Part shown: piece by piece, positions 12,240 through 24,035 of the stretch
How the letters are laid out: each line of letters starts with the position of its first letter
Position numbering within the stretch: position 1 is the stretch's first letter
NCBI RefSeq assembly: GCF_963576675.1
Contig: NC_088918.1
Location: forward strand, 36,365,501 to 36,429,500
DNA: 64,000 bases
Direction: 5' to 3'
Source of the DNA: Euphorbia lathyris
Taxonomy: Eukaryota > Streptophyta > Magnoliopsida > Malpighiales > Euphorbiaceae
Translations under genes and position numbers: made by a program
Notes under the pieces: generated by a model
Databases searched by the model: none
Told to the model about the DNA's origin: nothing
Seen by the model: only the letters and a program-made list of their open reading frames with translations

Positions 12240-13142
12240 GACGTTAATGGAGGTGGGTCAAATAATTATGGTCCACGGGTAAATTCTTCTATGAATGACC
12301 GGGACCCTATCTTCGTGAGCAAATTTTGGGAAGAAGTTTTCAAACTACAAGGAGTGGCATTGCTCAAATCCTCTGTCTACCACCCTCAAATTGATGGGCA
12401 AACAAAGGTGGTAAATAGGTGTCTTGAAACTTACTTGAGATGTATGACAAGTGGAATCCAAAGATATGGGCTAAATGGTTGTCCTATGAGAGTGGTGGTA
12501 CAACACTGCCTATCATACTTCCACTCAACTCACCCCTTTTGAAGTAATCTACGGGGTTCCTCCACCAATTCACATTTTCTACTTCCCCAAGAATTCTAAG
12601 ATTGAATATGTTGAGCAATTTTTGAGAGATAGCGAGGAGGCTCTGCAAGTGATGAAGAAACAGCTCGGGAGAGCTCAACGTAGGATGAAGCAATAAGCTT
12701 ATCTCCACAAGACTGCTCATGAATTTGATATTGGTGATTGGGTCCATGTCAAACTACATGCCCACATACAACAAAGCACAATAAGGAGAAGTAATCACAA
12801 GCTATCACCATTGTATTTTGGCCCTTTTGAGATACTGGACAAGATTGGCAGGGCATCTTACAAGCTCAATCTTCCCCTTAGCTCGCAAATACACCCAGTA
12901 TTCCATGTCTCCCAACTGAAGACGAATGTTTCATCACAAGCAGTGACTTCAGTTGAGTTGCCATTACCAGCTGAAACCAGGCCAACTCCTGTGGCAGTCC
13001 TTGAAAGGAAAATGGTCAAATAAGGGAACTAGGCAGCTACTAAACTTCTCATACAGTGGTCTGACCGTTCTATTGCAGAAGCCACCTGAAAATTCGCTCC
13101 AAAGATTCAGGCCAGATTTCTAGAGTTTCAGATCACTGAACC
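12240..13142 (+). pseudogene. Ty3 chromovirus integrase C-terminus plus chromodomain, decayed
   Basis: Integrase core residues are visible at about 12290-12450 ([12 protein letters not shown], then a [14 protein letters not shown] pattern). The C-terminal module follows at 12811-12930 (YFGPFEILDKIG.ASYKLNLP, then IHPVFHVSQLK). Past the stop at 13021, the same frame reads a chromodomain with KLLIQWSDRS, EAT and KFAPKIQARF, broken by TAA, TAG and TGA. That order is diagnostic of chromodomain Ty3 elements of the Tekay/Reina kind. The 5' part, RT and protease are missing. A single LTR follows at 13173. Confidence 0.82.
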
Positions 13143-13172
13143 TTGAAGTCAAGATTCCTAAGGAGAGTGGAT

Positions 13173-13442
13173 TGATATGTGGAAGAATTTAATTGTCGTT
13201 TTAGTCATTTTAGTTTGTGTTTAATTCAATCAAACTATCAATTTATGAATGGCATGTGCCCTCTTTGCTTTTGTTTTTTTTTTATCGTTTTTGTTCTGTT
13301 AAAGGAAAGAGATTGCACAACGGCTATAACAGTCTTTTCATTTCTGTAAGATGGTTTATGCAATTTTTATAAAATAGAATCTTCTCATTCTTTCTCAACC
13401 TCAACTTCCTTCTCCTTTCTTAGCTATATTTTAGTGATATCA
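13173..13442 (+). repeat. 3' LTR of the decayed chromovirus
   Basis: About 270 bp bounded by the inverted ends TGATAT and ATATCA and preceded by a purine run (AGGAGAG). A TATA-like TTATAAAATAG lies near 13370. No matching 5' LTR is present in the window, so the element is truncated on its left side. Confidence 0.6.
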
Positions 13443-14412
13443 AAATCTCAATGTGTTTTATAAGTTTGAATGTTATGCTTATGTGATATGCCAACATGAC
13501 ATGATATTTGATTCTATCCATTTTAAAAGATTCTAACTATCATAATATGGTATGACAACATTATACTTGATTCTATCCAATTTAAAAGATTCTATCTTTA
13601 AAGATAACAAATTTACCAAAGTTTGATGATCCAAAGCTATTAAATAATTTAGAAATGTTTGGAAGTAGAATGGACCATTTGAGAGATGAAAGGTAATGAA
13701 ATTGGAGTATTAAGGGTAGGTGATATTCGGGGAAGAGAGATGGACATACATGAATTATTGAATTTGAGTAGAAGAATAGGTGACTACATACATTGATTGA
13801 TGAGCTTATTCTCTTCTAATGGCTTTGAGAAATGTACACGTGCGACGCGTCACTGCCACTCTTCCTACACATTTTGGCATTCTTCGACATTTGGCTCTAA
13901 AAAGATCCCATTTTTAACCCCTCTCTCCCTCACGCCATTCTTCGACCTACTATACGAGTCCGAGTCAACTTTTTCCGCTACTTAATTCCCCTTCAGCCAA
14001 GTGTGTTTTAAACTCGAAAACAAAACAGTTCCCTTAATCGAGTAGTCAACATTTTCTTCCTCCTTTAAAAAGCCACTCAATATCCATACTTCTGCTTTAA
14101 TTTCTTTCTTCTGCTTAACCAACCGCGCAAAAGTTAGGAGAATTTTGTTGTTTGTTACCCTCAATTGGATGTGGGTAGTTCTGCTTTTCTAGTGTTGTTT
14201 TGGTATTGGATCCAATTTTGTAATTCGATCATGATTTCTCTGTTCTTATGCAGGAATGGGAATTGGGGATTAATTAGCTTACCCTAATGGGTTCCTTGAT
14301 TTCTATTTCATTATCCTTTCTGATCCAACTTAATTGTAAAATACTGCATTTACCCAGTTCATCAATCCTGATTTTCTGTATTTGAAGAGCGATTTTTGGC
14401 TTTTTTCCTTTG
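13443..14412 (+). promoter_or_regulatory. Upstream region and probable 5' UTR of the CCX gene
   Basis: AT-rich with no gene. A pyrimidine-rich tract ending TTATGCAG near 14252 would make a good splice acceptor, so the 5' UTR may contain an intron. The exact transcription start cannot be placed from sequence alone. Confidence 0.35.
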
Positions 14413-16149
14413 ATGGGTATCTTGGTCTCTACATCTGAGCGAAAAAGATACAGACTTTTCTTGAACATCTCCTTTCTCATTGTGGCATGCATTTTCCTAA
14501 TTATACAGTTAAATTCTCCCAAATTTCTTGTTCTTAGAAGTTCTCAACCTTCTAGTGAAAACAGTGAAGAGGCTTGCAATGAGTTGCAGCAAAGTATAGG
14601 AGGCTACAAAGCCAAGTGTGATCGCCTTAAATCACATAATCCCTGTGTATCTGAAGGCTATATTGACTATCTCTACCTTTTCTATTGCAATTTTGGGAGA
14701 TTTCCCCTTGTGGGTTATGCTCTTCTGTTTCTCTGGCTTTTAGTTCTGTTCTATTTGTTAGGGAACACAGCAGCTGAATATTTCTGTTCTTCTCTTGAAA
14801 AATTATCTGGGTTATTGAAATTGTCCCCTACAATTGCTGGGGTTACCCTTCTTTCTTTAGGGAATGGTGCCCCAGATGTGTTTGCTAGCCTTGTCTCCTT
14901 CATGGGTGGAAATGGAAGAAGTGATGTTGGGTTCAATACAGTGCTGGGAGGTGCTTCTTTTACACCCTGTATTGTGGTTGGAATTATAAGCATTTTGGTG
15001 AAGAATAAAGACATTAAAGTCAGCAAGCGTGCCTTTGTTAGAGATATTTCTTTCTTTCTTGTAGTTCTTGGATTTTTAGGCTTCATTTTGATCCATGGGA
15101 AGATCAATCTTCCTGGTGCAATGGGTTTTTTGTCCTTGTATATTTTCTATGTGGTTCTTGTTTACTCTCTGGATGCAAGAGACACTGAAAGGGATCATGA
15201 TTCAAGTTGTGAAAGTGATTTAAGCATACCCATTTTGAGCAGAATGGAAAAGGGAAAAAGGAATTTCACAGTGATAGAAGCAGAAGAAGGAGAAGAAGAA
15301 GAAGAGGAGTCTTCAATTAAAAGGAGTTGTTTCTGTTATCCATTATCTGCTCCTTGTAGTGTCCTAGTTTGCATACTTGAATCGCCTCTTTACTTGCCAA
15401 GAAGATTGACAATTCCTGTGATTTGTGAAAAGAAATGGTCCAAACCAATTGCAGTTGCTTCAGTGACATTAGCTCCACTTCTGTTATCAGCTGTTTCCAA
15501 ACCTCTTTCCAGCTCCAAAAACAGTTCAGTTTTCTATGGAATTGGGTTACTAGTAGGTGTAATATTAGGAGTGATTGCATATGCAACAACAGAGAAATCA
15601 AACCCACCAAAGAGATGCCTATTACCTTGGATAACAGGAGGTTTCCTAATGAGTGTGGTATGGAGTTACATCATAGCACAAGAATTAGTAGCCCTGTTAG
15701 TTTCCCTTGGATACATATTCAACCTTAGCCCTTCAATTCTAGGGCTAACAGTCCTAGCTTGGGGGAATTCATTAGGTGATTTGATAACCAATTTGACAAT
15801 GGCATTGAAAGGAGGTTCAGAAGGTGCACAAGTAGCCATATCAGGTTGCTATGCAGGACCAATTTTCAACATTCTATTTGGTCTGGGATTGTCACTTGTT
15901 AGCTCAACATGGCAGAATTTTCCATCTTCAGTTGTGATAGAAAAGGATCCATATCTGTTGGAGACACTATGCTTTCTTGTAGCTGGATTGATTTGGGGGC
16001 TTGTGATCTTACCAAGCAGAAAAATGAGGCTTGATGCAGTGTTGGGAGGAGGTCTTATTGGTATTTATTTGGTTGCTGTTTCTGTTAGGCTCATTCAAAC
16101 ACTTGGTTCTTTGCAATTTCAAGACATTTATATGCACTTACAAAATTAG
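14413..16149 (+). CDS. Cation/calcium exchanger, CCX family (578 aa)
   Basis: An intact intronless gene for a membrane antiporter of the CaCA superfamily, plant CCX branch, which exchanges K+, Na+ or Ca2+ for other cations at endomembranes or the plasma membrane. An N-terminal hydrophobic segment (about 16-33) is followed by a cysteine-containing loop. The first alpha-repeat carries GNTAAEYFCSSLE (117-129) and GNGAPD (150-155). An acidic loop rich in Glu (288-300) lies mid-protein. The second alpha-repeat has GLTVLAWGNSLGD (444-456) and AISGCYAGPIFN. About a dozen hydrophobic segments are visible, and the length is typical of the family. The start chosen is the ATG at 14413, because the open frame upstream is not initiated by ATG. 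Its paralogue lies at 56751-58382 in the opposite orientation. The Arabidopsis CCX1/CCX2 genes are similarly intronless neighbours. Ion specificity cannot be read from sequence. Confidence 0.95.
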   Translation: MGILVSTSERKRYRLFLNISFLIVACIFLIIQLNSPKFLVLRSSQPSSENSEEACNELQQSIGGYKAKCDRLKSHNPCVSEGYIDYLYLFYCNFGRFPLVGYALLFLWLLVLFYLLGNTAAEYFCSSLEKLSGLLKLSPTIAGVTLLSLGNGAPDVFASLVSFMGGNGRSDVGFNTVLGGASFTPCIVVGIISILVKNKDIKVSKRAFVRDISFFLVVLGFLGFILIHGKINLPGAMGFLSLYIFYVVLVYSLDARDTERDHDSSCESDLSIPILSRMEKGKRNFTVIEAEEGEEEEEESSIKRSCFCYPLSAPCSVLVCILESPLYLPRRLTIPVICEKKWSKPIAVASVTLAPLLLSAVSKPLSSSKNSSVFYGIGLLVGVILGVIAYATTEKSNPPKRCLLPWITGGFLMSVVWSYIIAQELVALLVSLGYIFNLSPSILGLTVLAWGNSLGDLITNLTMALKGGSEGAQVAISGCYAGPIFNILFGLGLSLVSSTWQNFPSSVVIEKDPYLLETLCFLVAGLIWGLVILPSRKMRLDAVLGGGLIGIYLVAVSVRLIQTLGSLQFQDIYMHLQN

Positions 16150-16349
16150 CTAACCAATTATGTAAATTTCAATCACTAACCTAGTTTATATGATCATTTG
16201 TAGTTTGATTTTGTGTTTTTGAGGTGTGATAAGATTATGTTCTACTTCTGCTGCTGAATGAAAGAATGCACAGTTTTTCCCCAAATCTCCATTGATGTTA
16301 TCTAAAATGTTCCTTCTACAAATGCATGTTGTTAATTGTGTTCATGAAT

Positions 16350-16355
16350 AATAAA
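16350..16355 (+). terminator. Candidate polyadenylation signal
   Basis: AATAAA about 200 bp past the CCX stop codon, in AT-rich sequence. This is a sensible distance for a plant 3' UTR. Confidence 0.45.
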
Positions 16356-16379
16356 GAGGTAAGTAAGAGTTATGGTAAG

Positions 16380-17029
16380 ATGGAATATGAGAAGAAGTGG
16401 AGGAATTATTACAAGTTAGTACCATGAAGATGAAAGTAAAGGAGATGATAATTAAAGAAGAAATAAAAGTATGTAGGTGAAAAGACAGGACGATAAGGGC
16501 CTAACTAGCAAACAAATAATACTCAAGTGATGATATGAGTTGTGACAAATTCTCACTACCAAACAAACTATACAAATTCTCTCTCTACATATATATAACA
16601 TGTGTTCATTTTCTTTTTTCCTTTTTTTCTATAAAATATTTAATCAAGTTGGATGCTAGTTAACAATTGGCTTACATCTGTTTGGTGTCAAACTAAAACT
16701 TTTAAAGTAAATTACAACTCTAAACTATCAGCTGTAAACTCCCACTTCTTTCTATAGCTTGTTAAACGAATTGCGCAAAGGCTTTTAATTCGGCGAATTA
16801 GGCCGATGGCTGCGTACAAAAAGCACAAATTTCCCGATCATACTAATATGTCTATTCCGAGGAAGACTAGTGATCTTCTAATTCTTCTAGCCACCAGACC
16901 CTTCCTAGTCGAAAGAGTGGAAAACTCATTGTACGGACATTTTCTATATCTAAAGCAGCTTTTATAGCTTGAGAAGGAAAATTCATCAACTGAGTGCACA
17001 TTTTATCCTAAAATCATGACTATTTGATA
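16380..17029. other. Intergenic, nothing recognised
   Basis: AT-rich. Around 16760-16930 there is a less AT-rich stretch with no recognisable protein. Confidence 0.4.
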
Positions 17030-17035
17030 TAGACG

Positions 17036-17152
17036 GTAATAATTTCTGTGTTGGTTCAAAATGGGTTTGTGGAAGAGAGTATGAAACTGTTCAATCGAAT
17101 GATTTTCGATGAGGTTTCGATTGATGATTTTTGTTTAGAATGATGACTCAAT
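17036..17152 (+). pseudogene. PPR (pentatricopeptide repeat) gene fragment, copy A
   Basis: About 38 codons reading VIIS.LVQNGFVEESMKLFNRM, which is one typical PPR helix pair, then a short tail and TGA. The rest of a PPR gene is absent. The same fragment, less altered, is at 22318-22434. It is probably a gene piece carried along in the duplicated block. Confidence 0.55.
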
Positions 17153-17817
17153 TAATAATTCTTTATTAATTCATGGATCTAATTGATGATTTTGATAATT
17201 TAACATCCTACTTAATTTTGAAACCTTAGTTTAAGGACCCAAATGAGTATTATACCTTAACAATTTGATACTTTCAACTACTCATTCAGTTAAGTTAACT
17301 GTAATTAGTTTTTTCTTAAAAGTTTTTTTGTGATGACTTAAACTCGAAATCTTAATAAGCAACTTAGACCTTTAATCACCAAATTGTGATTAAATCAATT
17401 GTAATTAGTAGTTTCTGTAAAAAAAAAAAAAAAAATCTAGAATCTAAACTCGAAATTTTTAACGTTTGACTAGTCAAGTATTTTTCTTTTTATTCTTTTC
17501 ACTATTAGTCACATTTACAATCATCACAAGATGAGGACGGATAGATTTAAAGAATTTTAAGAAAAAGAACAAGAAATAAATAGATTCCAGATTATTCAAG
17601 TATTTTTTAAATGAAAAAATCTATTATATGTATCGTTGTCAAAATCGAGTCGGTTAAAGAACTGCAAAAGCATATAAATCAGGGGTTAGAACTTCAATTC
17701 AAGTCTAATGAGTTTTTTTAAAAAGCTTGTTAACCTTATACAATAATAGTAAAATATTAATCTTTACAAAAAAAAAAAGTAAAATATTAATCAAATTAAT
17801 AAAAAATGTACTGATAA

Positions 17818-18719
17818 GGCACTTGGCTGTATCTGGTGCCTGTAGCAGATGCAGCGGCCATGTGGAAACCTTGTGCCATGCTTTGAGAGATTGCCCGAAT
17901 AGTAGAAAGGTTTGGGAAGGGGTCCTTCCTCACCACATCCTTCCTTCCTTTATGGGGTTCTCTGATATTGACTGGTTCTCTGAAGGCGTTAATGGGAATT
18001 TGTTGGCCAGTATGGAGCACGGGGCTATTCTCTTCGCTATTATTTGTCACCAAATGTGGAAATGGAGGAATGAAGAGTTATTTGCTGAGAAGACTGTCTT
18101 TATTCCTGACCTCCGGTTTTACTTCTCGAAAAAACTCTCTGTTATTACAAAGAGTTTTGAAGGAGAGCCCCTGGTTCACCCCTCCCCGGTTAAAGAGGTC
18201 CAGTTAGTTGGTTGGAGGAAGCCCAGGGAAGGGGTTGTCAAGTTGAATACGGATGGCTCCTGCCTTAGTAATGGCAGAATTGCTGCTGGTGGAGTTCTTC
18301 GGGATGCTGGTGGCGCCTGGCTGGCTGGGTTTACCCATAACTTAGGTACGGGCTCCTCCTTTACTGCAGAGCTCTGGGGGATCTTGTCTGGCATTAAACT
18401 CGTCATTCGCATGGGTGTTAAAAGACTTTCGGTGGAGTCTGACAATTTGGAGGCTATCAACAGGATTTCGGATAGACATGCTGTTTGTCTTAAGAGTCAG
18501 AATCTCATTAAAGCCATCTTGAGGCTTCGTCCTGCCTTCGATTCTCTTACCTTCTCCCATATTTATAGGGAGCAAAACCGCGTGGCGGATCGCTTGGCAG
18601 CTGCTGGGCATGGGGGGATGTTAGGTGTTTCTACCCTTTCCGTTCCTCCTTCTTTTCTGTTACCTTCTCTTCTTGAGGATAGGATTGGGGTCAGTCTTCC
18701 TAGACTGATCCCGGGTTAG
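17818..18719 (+). pseudogene. LINE polyprotein C-terminus (zinc-binding region plus RNase H-like domain), 5'-truncated
   Basis: About 300 codons without internal stops. A zinc-binding RT-associated region near the start has C..C....E...H.L.DC and W.......P, and is followed by WKWRNEELF. The RNase H-like domain runs from KLNTDGSCLSNG through GGVLRDAGGAWLAGF, AELWGILSGI and VESDNLEAINRI to YREQNRVADRLAAAG. The catalytic-type acidic residues (D of TDGS, E of AELWG, D of ESDN, D of VADRLA) are present. The RT core is lost to 5' truncation, so this is a dead copy of a recently active family. The open frame upstream of 17818 is host sequence. Confidence 0.9.
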
Positions 18720-18764
18720 GTTTTTGTTTGTTTGTTTTTTTTTCTTCCCTTCTTACCAAAAAAA
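17818..18764 (+). mobile_element. Young 5'-truncated LINE with 20-bp target duplication
   Basis: A 947-bp insertion flanked by identical 20-base repeats AATAAAAAATGTACTGATAA (17798-17817 and 18765-18784). Part of the second repeat merges with the A tail. It holds the C-terminal end of a LINE polyprotein and a 3' UTR ending TTTTCTTCCCTTCTTACC before the A tail. The target repeat, A tail and 5' truncation are the standard traces of target-primed reverse transcription. A second copy lies at 36754-37123. Confidence 0.93.
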
Positions 18765-18784
18765 AATAAAAAATGTACTGATAA

Positions 18785-19110
18785 TAATATTTTTTAATAT
18801 CAATTTACAACATTTTGATATTTTAAACTAATAAATTCAATATGATAAATTAAAAATAATATATATATAAATTATAATATAAAATATGTATTTTAATTAA
18901 ATAGTTATAGTATATATTTTATAATTCAAATTAAATTACATGATATTCAAAAAAAAATTAAAATATTTTTAGATAGATTTAAAGTTTAAATATTAATTAA
19001 AATTTATTAATATTAAAATATATATTTTTTATAAAATTTATTGAAATATAAAATAAAATAAATAATGTCAAATCTTATTTTAAAATTTTAATTTATTATC
19101 AAATATATAA
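18785..19110. other. Very AT-rich interval
   Basis: Almost only A and T, part of duplication copy A. Nothing recognised. Confidence 0.6.
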
Positions 19111-19654
19111 TTTTTTTAGGAATTATCCGTTTGTAAGTAATTCGGACCGGATGAATAAATATGGGTCCAAGTTTATCCAATAATTAATTAAGCTTTAACT
19201 GAGTTTCACTTAGATTAGGATTAGAATTAGTCATATCTTTCCCTATATAAAGAGACATCCAAAAGCAACCAAATTCTCTCTCTCCCTACATGGCGTGTCC
19301 ATCTCTCTCTCTCGAAGGCTTTGTACTAAGTTTGTGGAACAATCTCTTCTCCTCCAAAAAGGATTTATTTTTTTTTAATTTGCGCAATGTGCTTACATTA
19401 AATAACAAAGAAAAATCTCCATCCCATCTCATTTGATTCAAACTCATGACATCTCAAGTTATTGGTATACCCTCAACCACTAAGTTAAGCGTTTCACCAC
19501 AGTTTGAAAATGATATTGATTATATGTCACATGTACCTTAATCTAGTGTTGTTGCCAGTATCATCATTTATACACACCCTAGCATTTCAGGTGCAGTTAG
19601 TATCGTTAGTAGATATATATATATATGTCCAATCTAGGTAAAGATCATTAAAAT

Positions 19655-20170
19655 GATGTGAAATGTATTTTGAGATATTTAAGGGTACTACTAATGCTTG
19701 TTCAATCAGAGGTTATTGTGTTTATCTTTGGTAGTAGTGATATAATTTGGAAAGCTACTTTACAGCCTATAGTTGTATTATTGACTACCGAAACAGAATA
19801 TATGGTTGTAGTTGAATGAAAAAAAAGTTATTTGATTATGAGATTTGGTTAATGACCTAAGTTTAAATTTACAGTAAATGTTGTTCATTATGATAGCTAG
19901 AGTGATATATATTTTTACCAAATGACCATATGTTTTATGAAAAAACGAAACACGTTAATGTGAAGTATCATTTTATTCGAGATATTATTTCTGAATGTAA
20001 TATCGGCTTTAATAAATTGGTACTATAGACAATCAAACTGATATAATGACGAAGCCACTTCCAACAACTAAGTTAAAACACTGCTTGAATTTGATTGGTA
20101 ATGGAAATAACTGAGCTAGCCCATAGGACATTATAGTGAAAGGCCTTTTACAAAATTTCAAATTAAGGTG
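19655..20170 (+). pseudogene. Ty1/copia RNase H remnant, copy A
   Basis: Broken frames match the end of a copia polyprotein: a 'CEMYFEIFKGTTNAC'-like start, then FGSSDIIWKATLQPIVVLLTTETEYMVVVE in pieces. This is the copia RNase H signature (WK..LQ..VALST.EAEY.A..EA.KE..WL). A purine tract and AT-rich LTR-like sequence follow (about 20165-20520). The better-preserved duplicate is at 24036-24600. Confidence 0.6.
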
Positions 20171-20999
20171 GAGATTTATAAACATAATTTGAATATTCCA
20201 CGTTGTCCTAAGTCCAAACGTTGTGGAATTGGAAAACGTTAATTCTAACTTCTTATTATTTTCTTTTATTCACACATCTTTTTTACTTCAATCTTTTCAT
20301 TCATATTACACTCATCTCCTATAAATGTCATATATTAACATGGTTTATGCATCAAGGCAATTAACAGTTAGATTGTCATTTGAAGAACTTCTCTTTAGAG
20401 ACTTACGAGGGTTTTGATGTGCGGGAAGTCAAGGGTGTTTGAGTGTTATTTTCTTCATTTCTTTACTTTCAGTTCACTAGTGAATTAATTTATGTTTCCT
20501 TCGTCTATAAAATAAATACACTGCTGAACCACGTAAATATCTACATCATTAAATTATTATTATGATTTTATTTTATTTCCATTTTATCTATCTAAATTAA
20601 TATCCAAATCCTTCATAGTTAAACAAGAGACTATCTCAATCCAAAATGTCAACATTTAGCATTATATATCAATACTTGAATGAGAAATCAGATGAAAACT
20701 AATAAAGATAGTGTTGAAATGGTTGGTTTGAAGCACTTATGAATGAAATAAGAGGATAAAGTATTGTCAACAACATCAAAATAATCTCAATTTCTTGTCA
20801 ACATTGTAATTTTGGGATTATATGCCCAATCCATAGATACGTACTGATTTTGCCATTTGCTATTAAATATTCTCTTCTCTTAATCCTAATTTACTTTCTA
20901 CAAATTATTTTAATTATGGATTTTGGTTAACCATTTAGCCAATCTAATATTCATACTCTTCAATTTATAATTGTAAATTTTTACTTTAAAAAAACCTCT

Positions 21000-22317
21000 G
21001 GAATACAGTGTGGTTTTTTTCTATTATTATTATTATTATGCTTTAATAGGAACAATCATATGGTCGTGTCATAATCTCATGTGCATGATATCTACATATT
21101 AGTCACTATTAGTACTATCTTTTCTTAAATAATTTATAAATTGACATTGGAAAAAAAAAACATCTTTACTTTTCAAATTGATATCAACACTCCATTTAAG
21201 ATGTCTGCTTGGATTATTAGCTTCTCCATAACTCATAACTTGACACTTGAACCATCGTTTTTAAAAATAAAAATAAAAATACACGCTACATACATCATTT
21301 GTTGATTCAACTTGTTTAAAAAACTTGATTGGTTCTCTAAATTTTTAAAGTGTTTCTACAGTCTTTTAAACTTACATAAAATGTTCAGTTAGCCTCCTGA
21401 ACTTGCATAAATTATAATCAATTGATCCCTCAATTATATTTAAAAAAAAAGTAAGTTAAATGCGAAAGATATGTTGCACGCATCTTAGAATATTTGTTAC
21501 ATAATTTCCTTTTCTATCGGATTCAGTCCTAACGCACTTATCCCTCACCGCCTCCACCTCGGGTCATGTCGATACATCCACCTCGACGTCACCAACCAAA
21601 CGGCCGACAAGCACATTTCCCTCAAGCGCCCCATCAGCATTCACAGTCAAGACACCACCCTTATGTTGCGTACAACCTGATTTGCATACTCAACCAAACT
21701 AAACGAAGGCAAAGGACTTGACGTCGCCTCGTACGCTTAGCTCAGAGGAAGGACCCTTCAGCGAACTCACTCATGTTGAAGTTCATGCTAACTTGACTAT
21801 TCCCGAGAGCTGCACAAATCACAACAGTTAGAAAAAGCATGAGAAAAGTTAACAAACAACATTATAAGAAAGCACAAGCATAATTAGCAAATTCAGCCCT
21901 GAACCGTCACTCACCATGAAGAGCCACCATCACCTAAATGGACTATAGCTCAGCCAACTCACCCTCTGTAAAACTGTGACCTTTCTTCCACGCATCAAAA
22001 ATCTCCTCCAACCAACTAGCCAAATGCGTCAACCGCCACTAATTCCATATGGCAGTACCCAGCCGACAGATAATATCCGATCAGCAGGTCAACATCCTTT
22101 TTATTCTTCTCATCATTTGGCAAGCGCTTCAAAAACGTCACTAATCTTGACTCATGCTCGAGTAGCTCCCTCTCGACCAACCACTAGGAAGAATCTAGGG
22201 GGTCCATATTTCAGCGCACCCGACACGGGAACTCGCCACGTGTCTGTCTCACTAAAAAGAAGCGATGCCTCCACTCTAGCAGCTTATCGGACAAGCCCCC
22301 AATGGCATAAAATTTAT
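21000..22317 (-). pseudogene. Tat-type antisense ORF remnant, shorter copy
   Basis: This stretch parallels 37770-39160: the same ATT microsatellite, 'gctttaataggaacaatcatatggtcgtgtc', and later the CCTCCACCTCGG and cytosine-rich blocks. On the minus strand, broken frames near 22040-22320 read pieces such as GGLSDKL..WRH, DSS.WLVERELL and NDEKNKKDVDLLI, the same protein as at 38280-40160. It is heavily mutated and joined abruptly to the PPR fragment at 22318. Confidence 0.5.
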
Positions 22318-22434
22318 GATTGGATTGTAATAATCTCTGCGTTGGTTCAAAATGGGTTTGTGGAAGAAGGTATGAAACTGTTCAATCGAATGATTTTCAA
22401 TGAGGCTTTAATTGATGATTATTGTTTAGAATGA
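22318..22434 (+). pseudogene. PPR gene fragment, copy B
   Basis: Encodes DWIVIISALVQNGFVEEG followed by MKLFNRM, a single PPR-like helix pair, and then stops. The open frame extends further left only by fusion with unrelated antisense transposon sequence, so the 152-codon frame starting at 21976 is not a gene. See 17036-17152 for the duplicate. Confidence 0.55.
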
Positions 22435-22814
22435 GGACGTAATTGATAATTCTTGGTTAGTTCAGGGACCTGATTGATGACTTTGATATTTTAAAGTTCT
22501 GATTAATTTTGAAACCTTAGTTTAAGAAACCGAATGAGTATTATGCCTTTAACAATTTGATACTTTCCACTACTCAGTCAGTTAACTGTAATTGGTTTTT
22601 CTTAAAAGTTTTTGGTGATAACTTAGAACTCGAAATCTTAATAAGCAACTTAGTCCAAAGTGTGATTTAAATCAATTGTAATTAGTAGTTTTTTTTTAAA
22701 TCTACAATTTAAACTCGAAATTTTTAACTTTTGACTTTCTTTTTATTCTTTTCAATATTAGTCACATACTATTTACATTACAGCCATCACAAGATGAGGA
22801 CGGATAGATTTAAA

Positions 22815-23475
22815 GAATTTTTTACGATACACATATCATTCCATTAACTTAAAAATACAAGTACAACACGAAACAAAGAGGAATAAAACCTTCATCTCAT
22901 ATAGGCAAAGACCTATAAAGGGAAGAAATATACTACAAAGAGCAATACATAGACTACAAAGAGCAATAAAACCAGAAAATATACAAATACAACAAACATA
23001 GAAATCACATCCTTCTCGTAAGTCGAATCCCGTTGAAAACCCGTTGTAATCCATACTTCATCATTTAGGCTATTTCGGACGTTCGGATCTGAGACCTTTC
23101 TGTTTGTGCATTCACGCAGATCTATAGATCTACGGACAAGATAAACATTTTCCGCTCTTGCTACGACCGAAAAAAAGAATAAAAGAAAGAAGTATAGCTC
23201 ACAAATGTAGATCTGATGGAAAAAAAAGTTCAAGAATGAATATAGACTTCAAACTAACAAAAAAATGTAAATATAAAGCTAAAAACGGAAACTAAAATAT
23301 AAATGGGAGGAGGAAAAAGGAAGACAGATTTCCTTCTTCCTCCCCGAAGTAGATCTGATTAGAAGGGAGTCAATGGAAGATATGAAAAAACAAAGAAAAG
23401 GGAAAAGAAGACTAGAGAAGGGAAGAAAAAAAAGGAAGAGAGAGGTGAGACCTTCTCACTCTAGAAAAGGAAGAA
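22815..23475 (-). repeat. Dispersed repeat family R1, copy 3
   Basis: Read on the minus strand it matches 9061-9670 throughout, including the AGATCTATAGATCT core near 23115-23130 and the GAGAGAGG end near 23440. It replaces sequence present in duplication copy A between about 17560 and 19040. No target duplication is clear. Confidence 0.65.
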
Positions 23476-24035
23476 GTTGGCCCAAAATAAAATAAAATAA
23501 ATAATGCCAAATATTATTTTAAAATTTTAATTTATTATAAAATATATATTTTTTAGGAATTATCCGTTCGTAAGTAATTCAGACTGGGTGATTAAATATG
23601 GGTCCAAGTTTATCCAATAACTAATTAAGGTTGCACGAGTTTCACTTTGATTGGGATTAGTCATGTCTTTCCCTGTATAAAGAGACATCCAAGAGCAAAA
23701 AAATTCTCTCTCTAGTCGGCGCGTCCCTCTTTCTGTCTCTAAGGCTTTGCACTAAGTTTGTGGAACAATCGTTTCTCTTCCAAAATGGATTTTTTTTAAT
23801 TTGCGCAATGCTCTTAACATTAAATAACAAAGAAAAATCCTCACCCCATCCAATGTGATTCAAACCCATACTCTCAACCACTAAGCTAAGAGTTTCACCA
23901 TAGTCCGAAAATGATATTGATTATATGTCAGATGTACCTTAATCTAGTGTTGTTGATAGTATCATCATTTATACACGCCCTAGCATTTCACATGCAATTA
24001 GTGTCGTTAGTACTAGTATATATATGTCCAATCTG

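Larger units (their letters stand above)
17030..20990. repeat. Local duplication, copy A
   Basis: Long stretches match 22318-25930 in the same order and orientation. Matches include the PPR fragment (17036), the 'acaagatgaggacggatagatttaaagaattt' segment, the copia RNase H remnant (19655), its following non-coding part, and 'caagagactatctcaatccaaaatg' (20625). Copy A differs by holding a LINE (17818-18764) and AT-rich sequence where copy B has repeat R1. By eye identity is high but below recent-duplicate level, with many indels. Confidence 0.75.

Noticed and set aside
13797..13985. A 62-codon frame in the CCX upstream region
   Set aside because: No motif, low-complexity Ser/Thr/Phe composition, and position in a promoter or UTR.
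21976..22434. A 152-codon plus-strand frame
   Set aside because: Only its last about 40 codons are PPR-like. The rest is antisense to a transposon ORF remnant.
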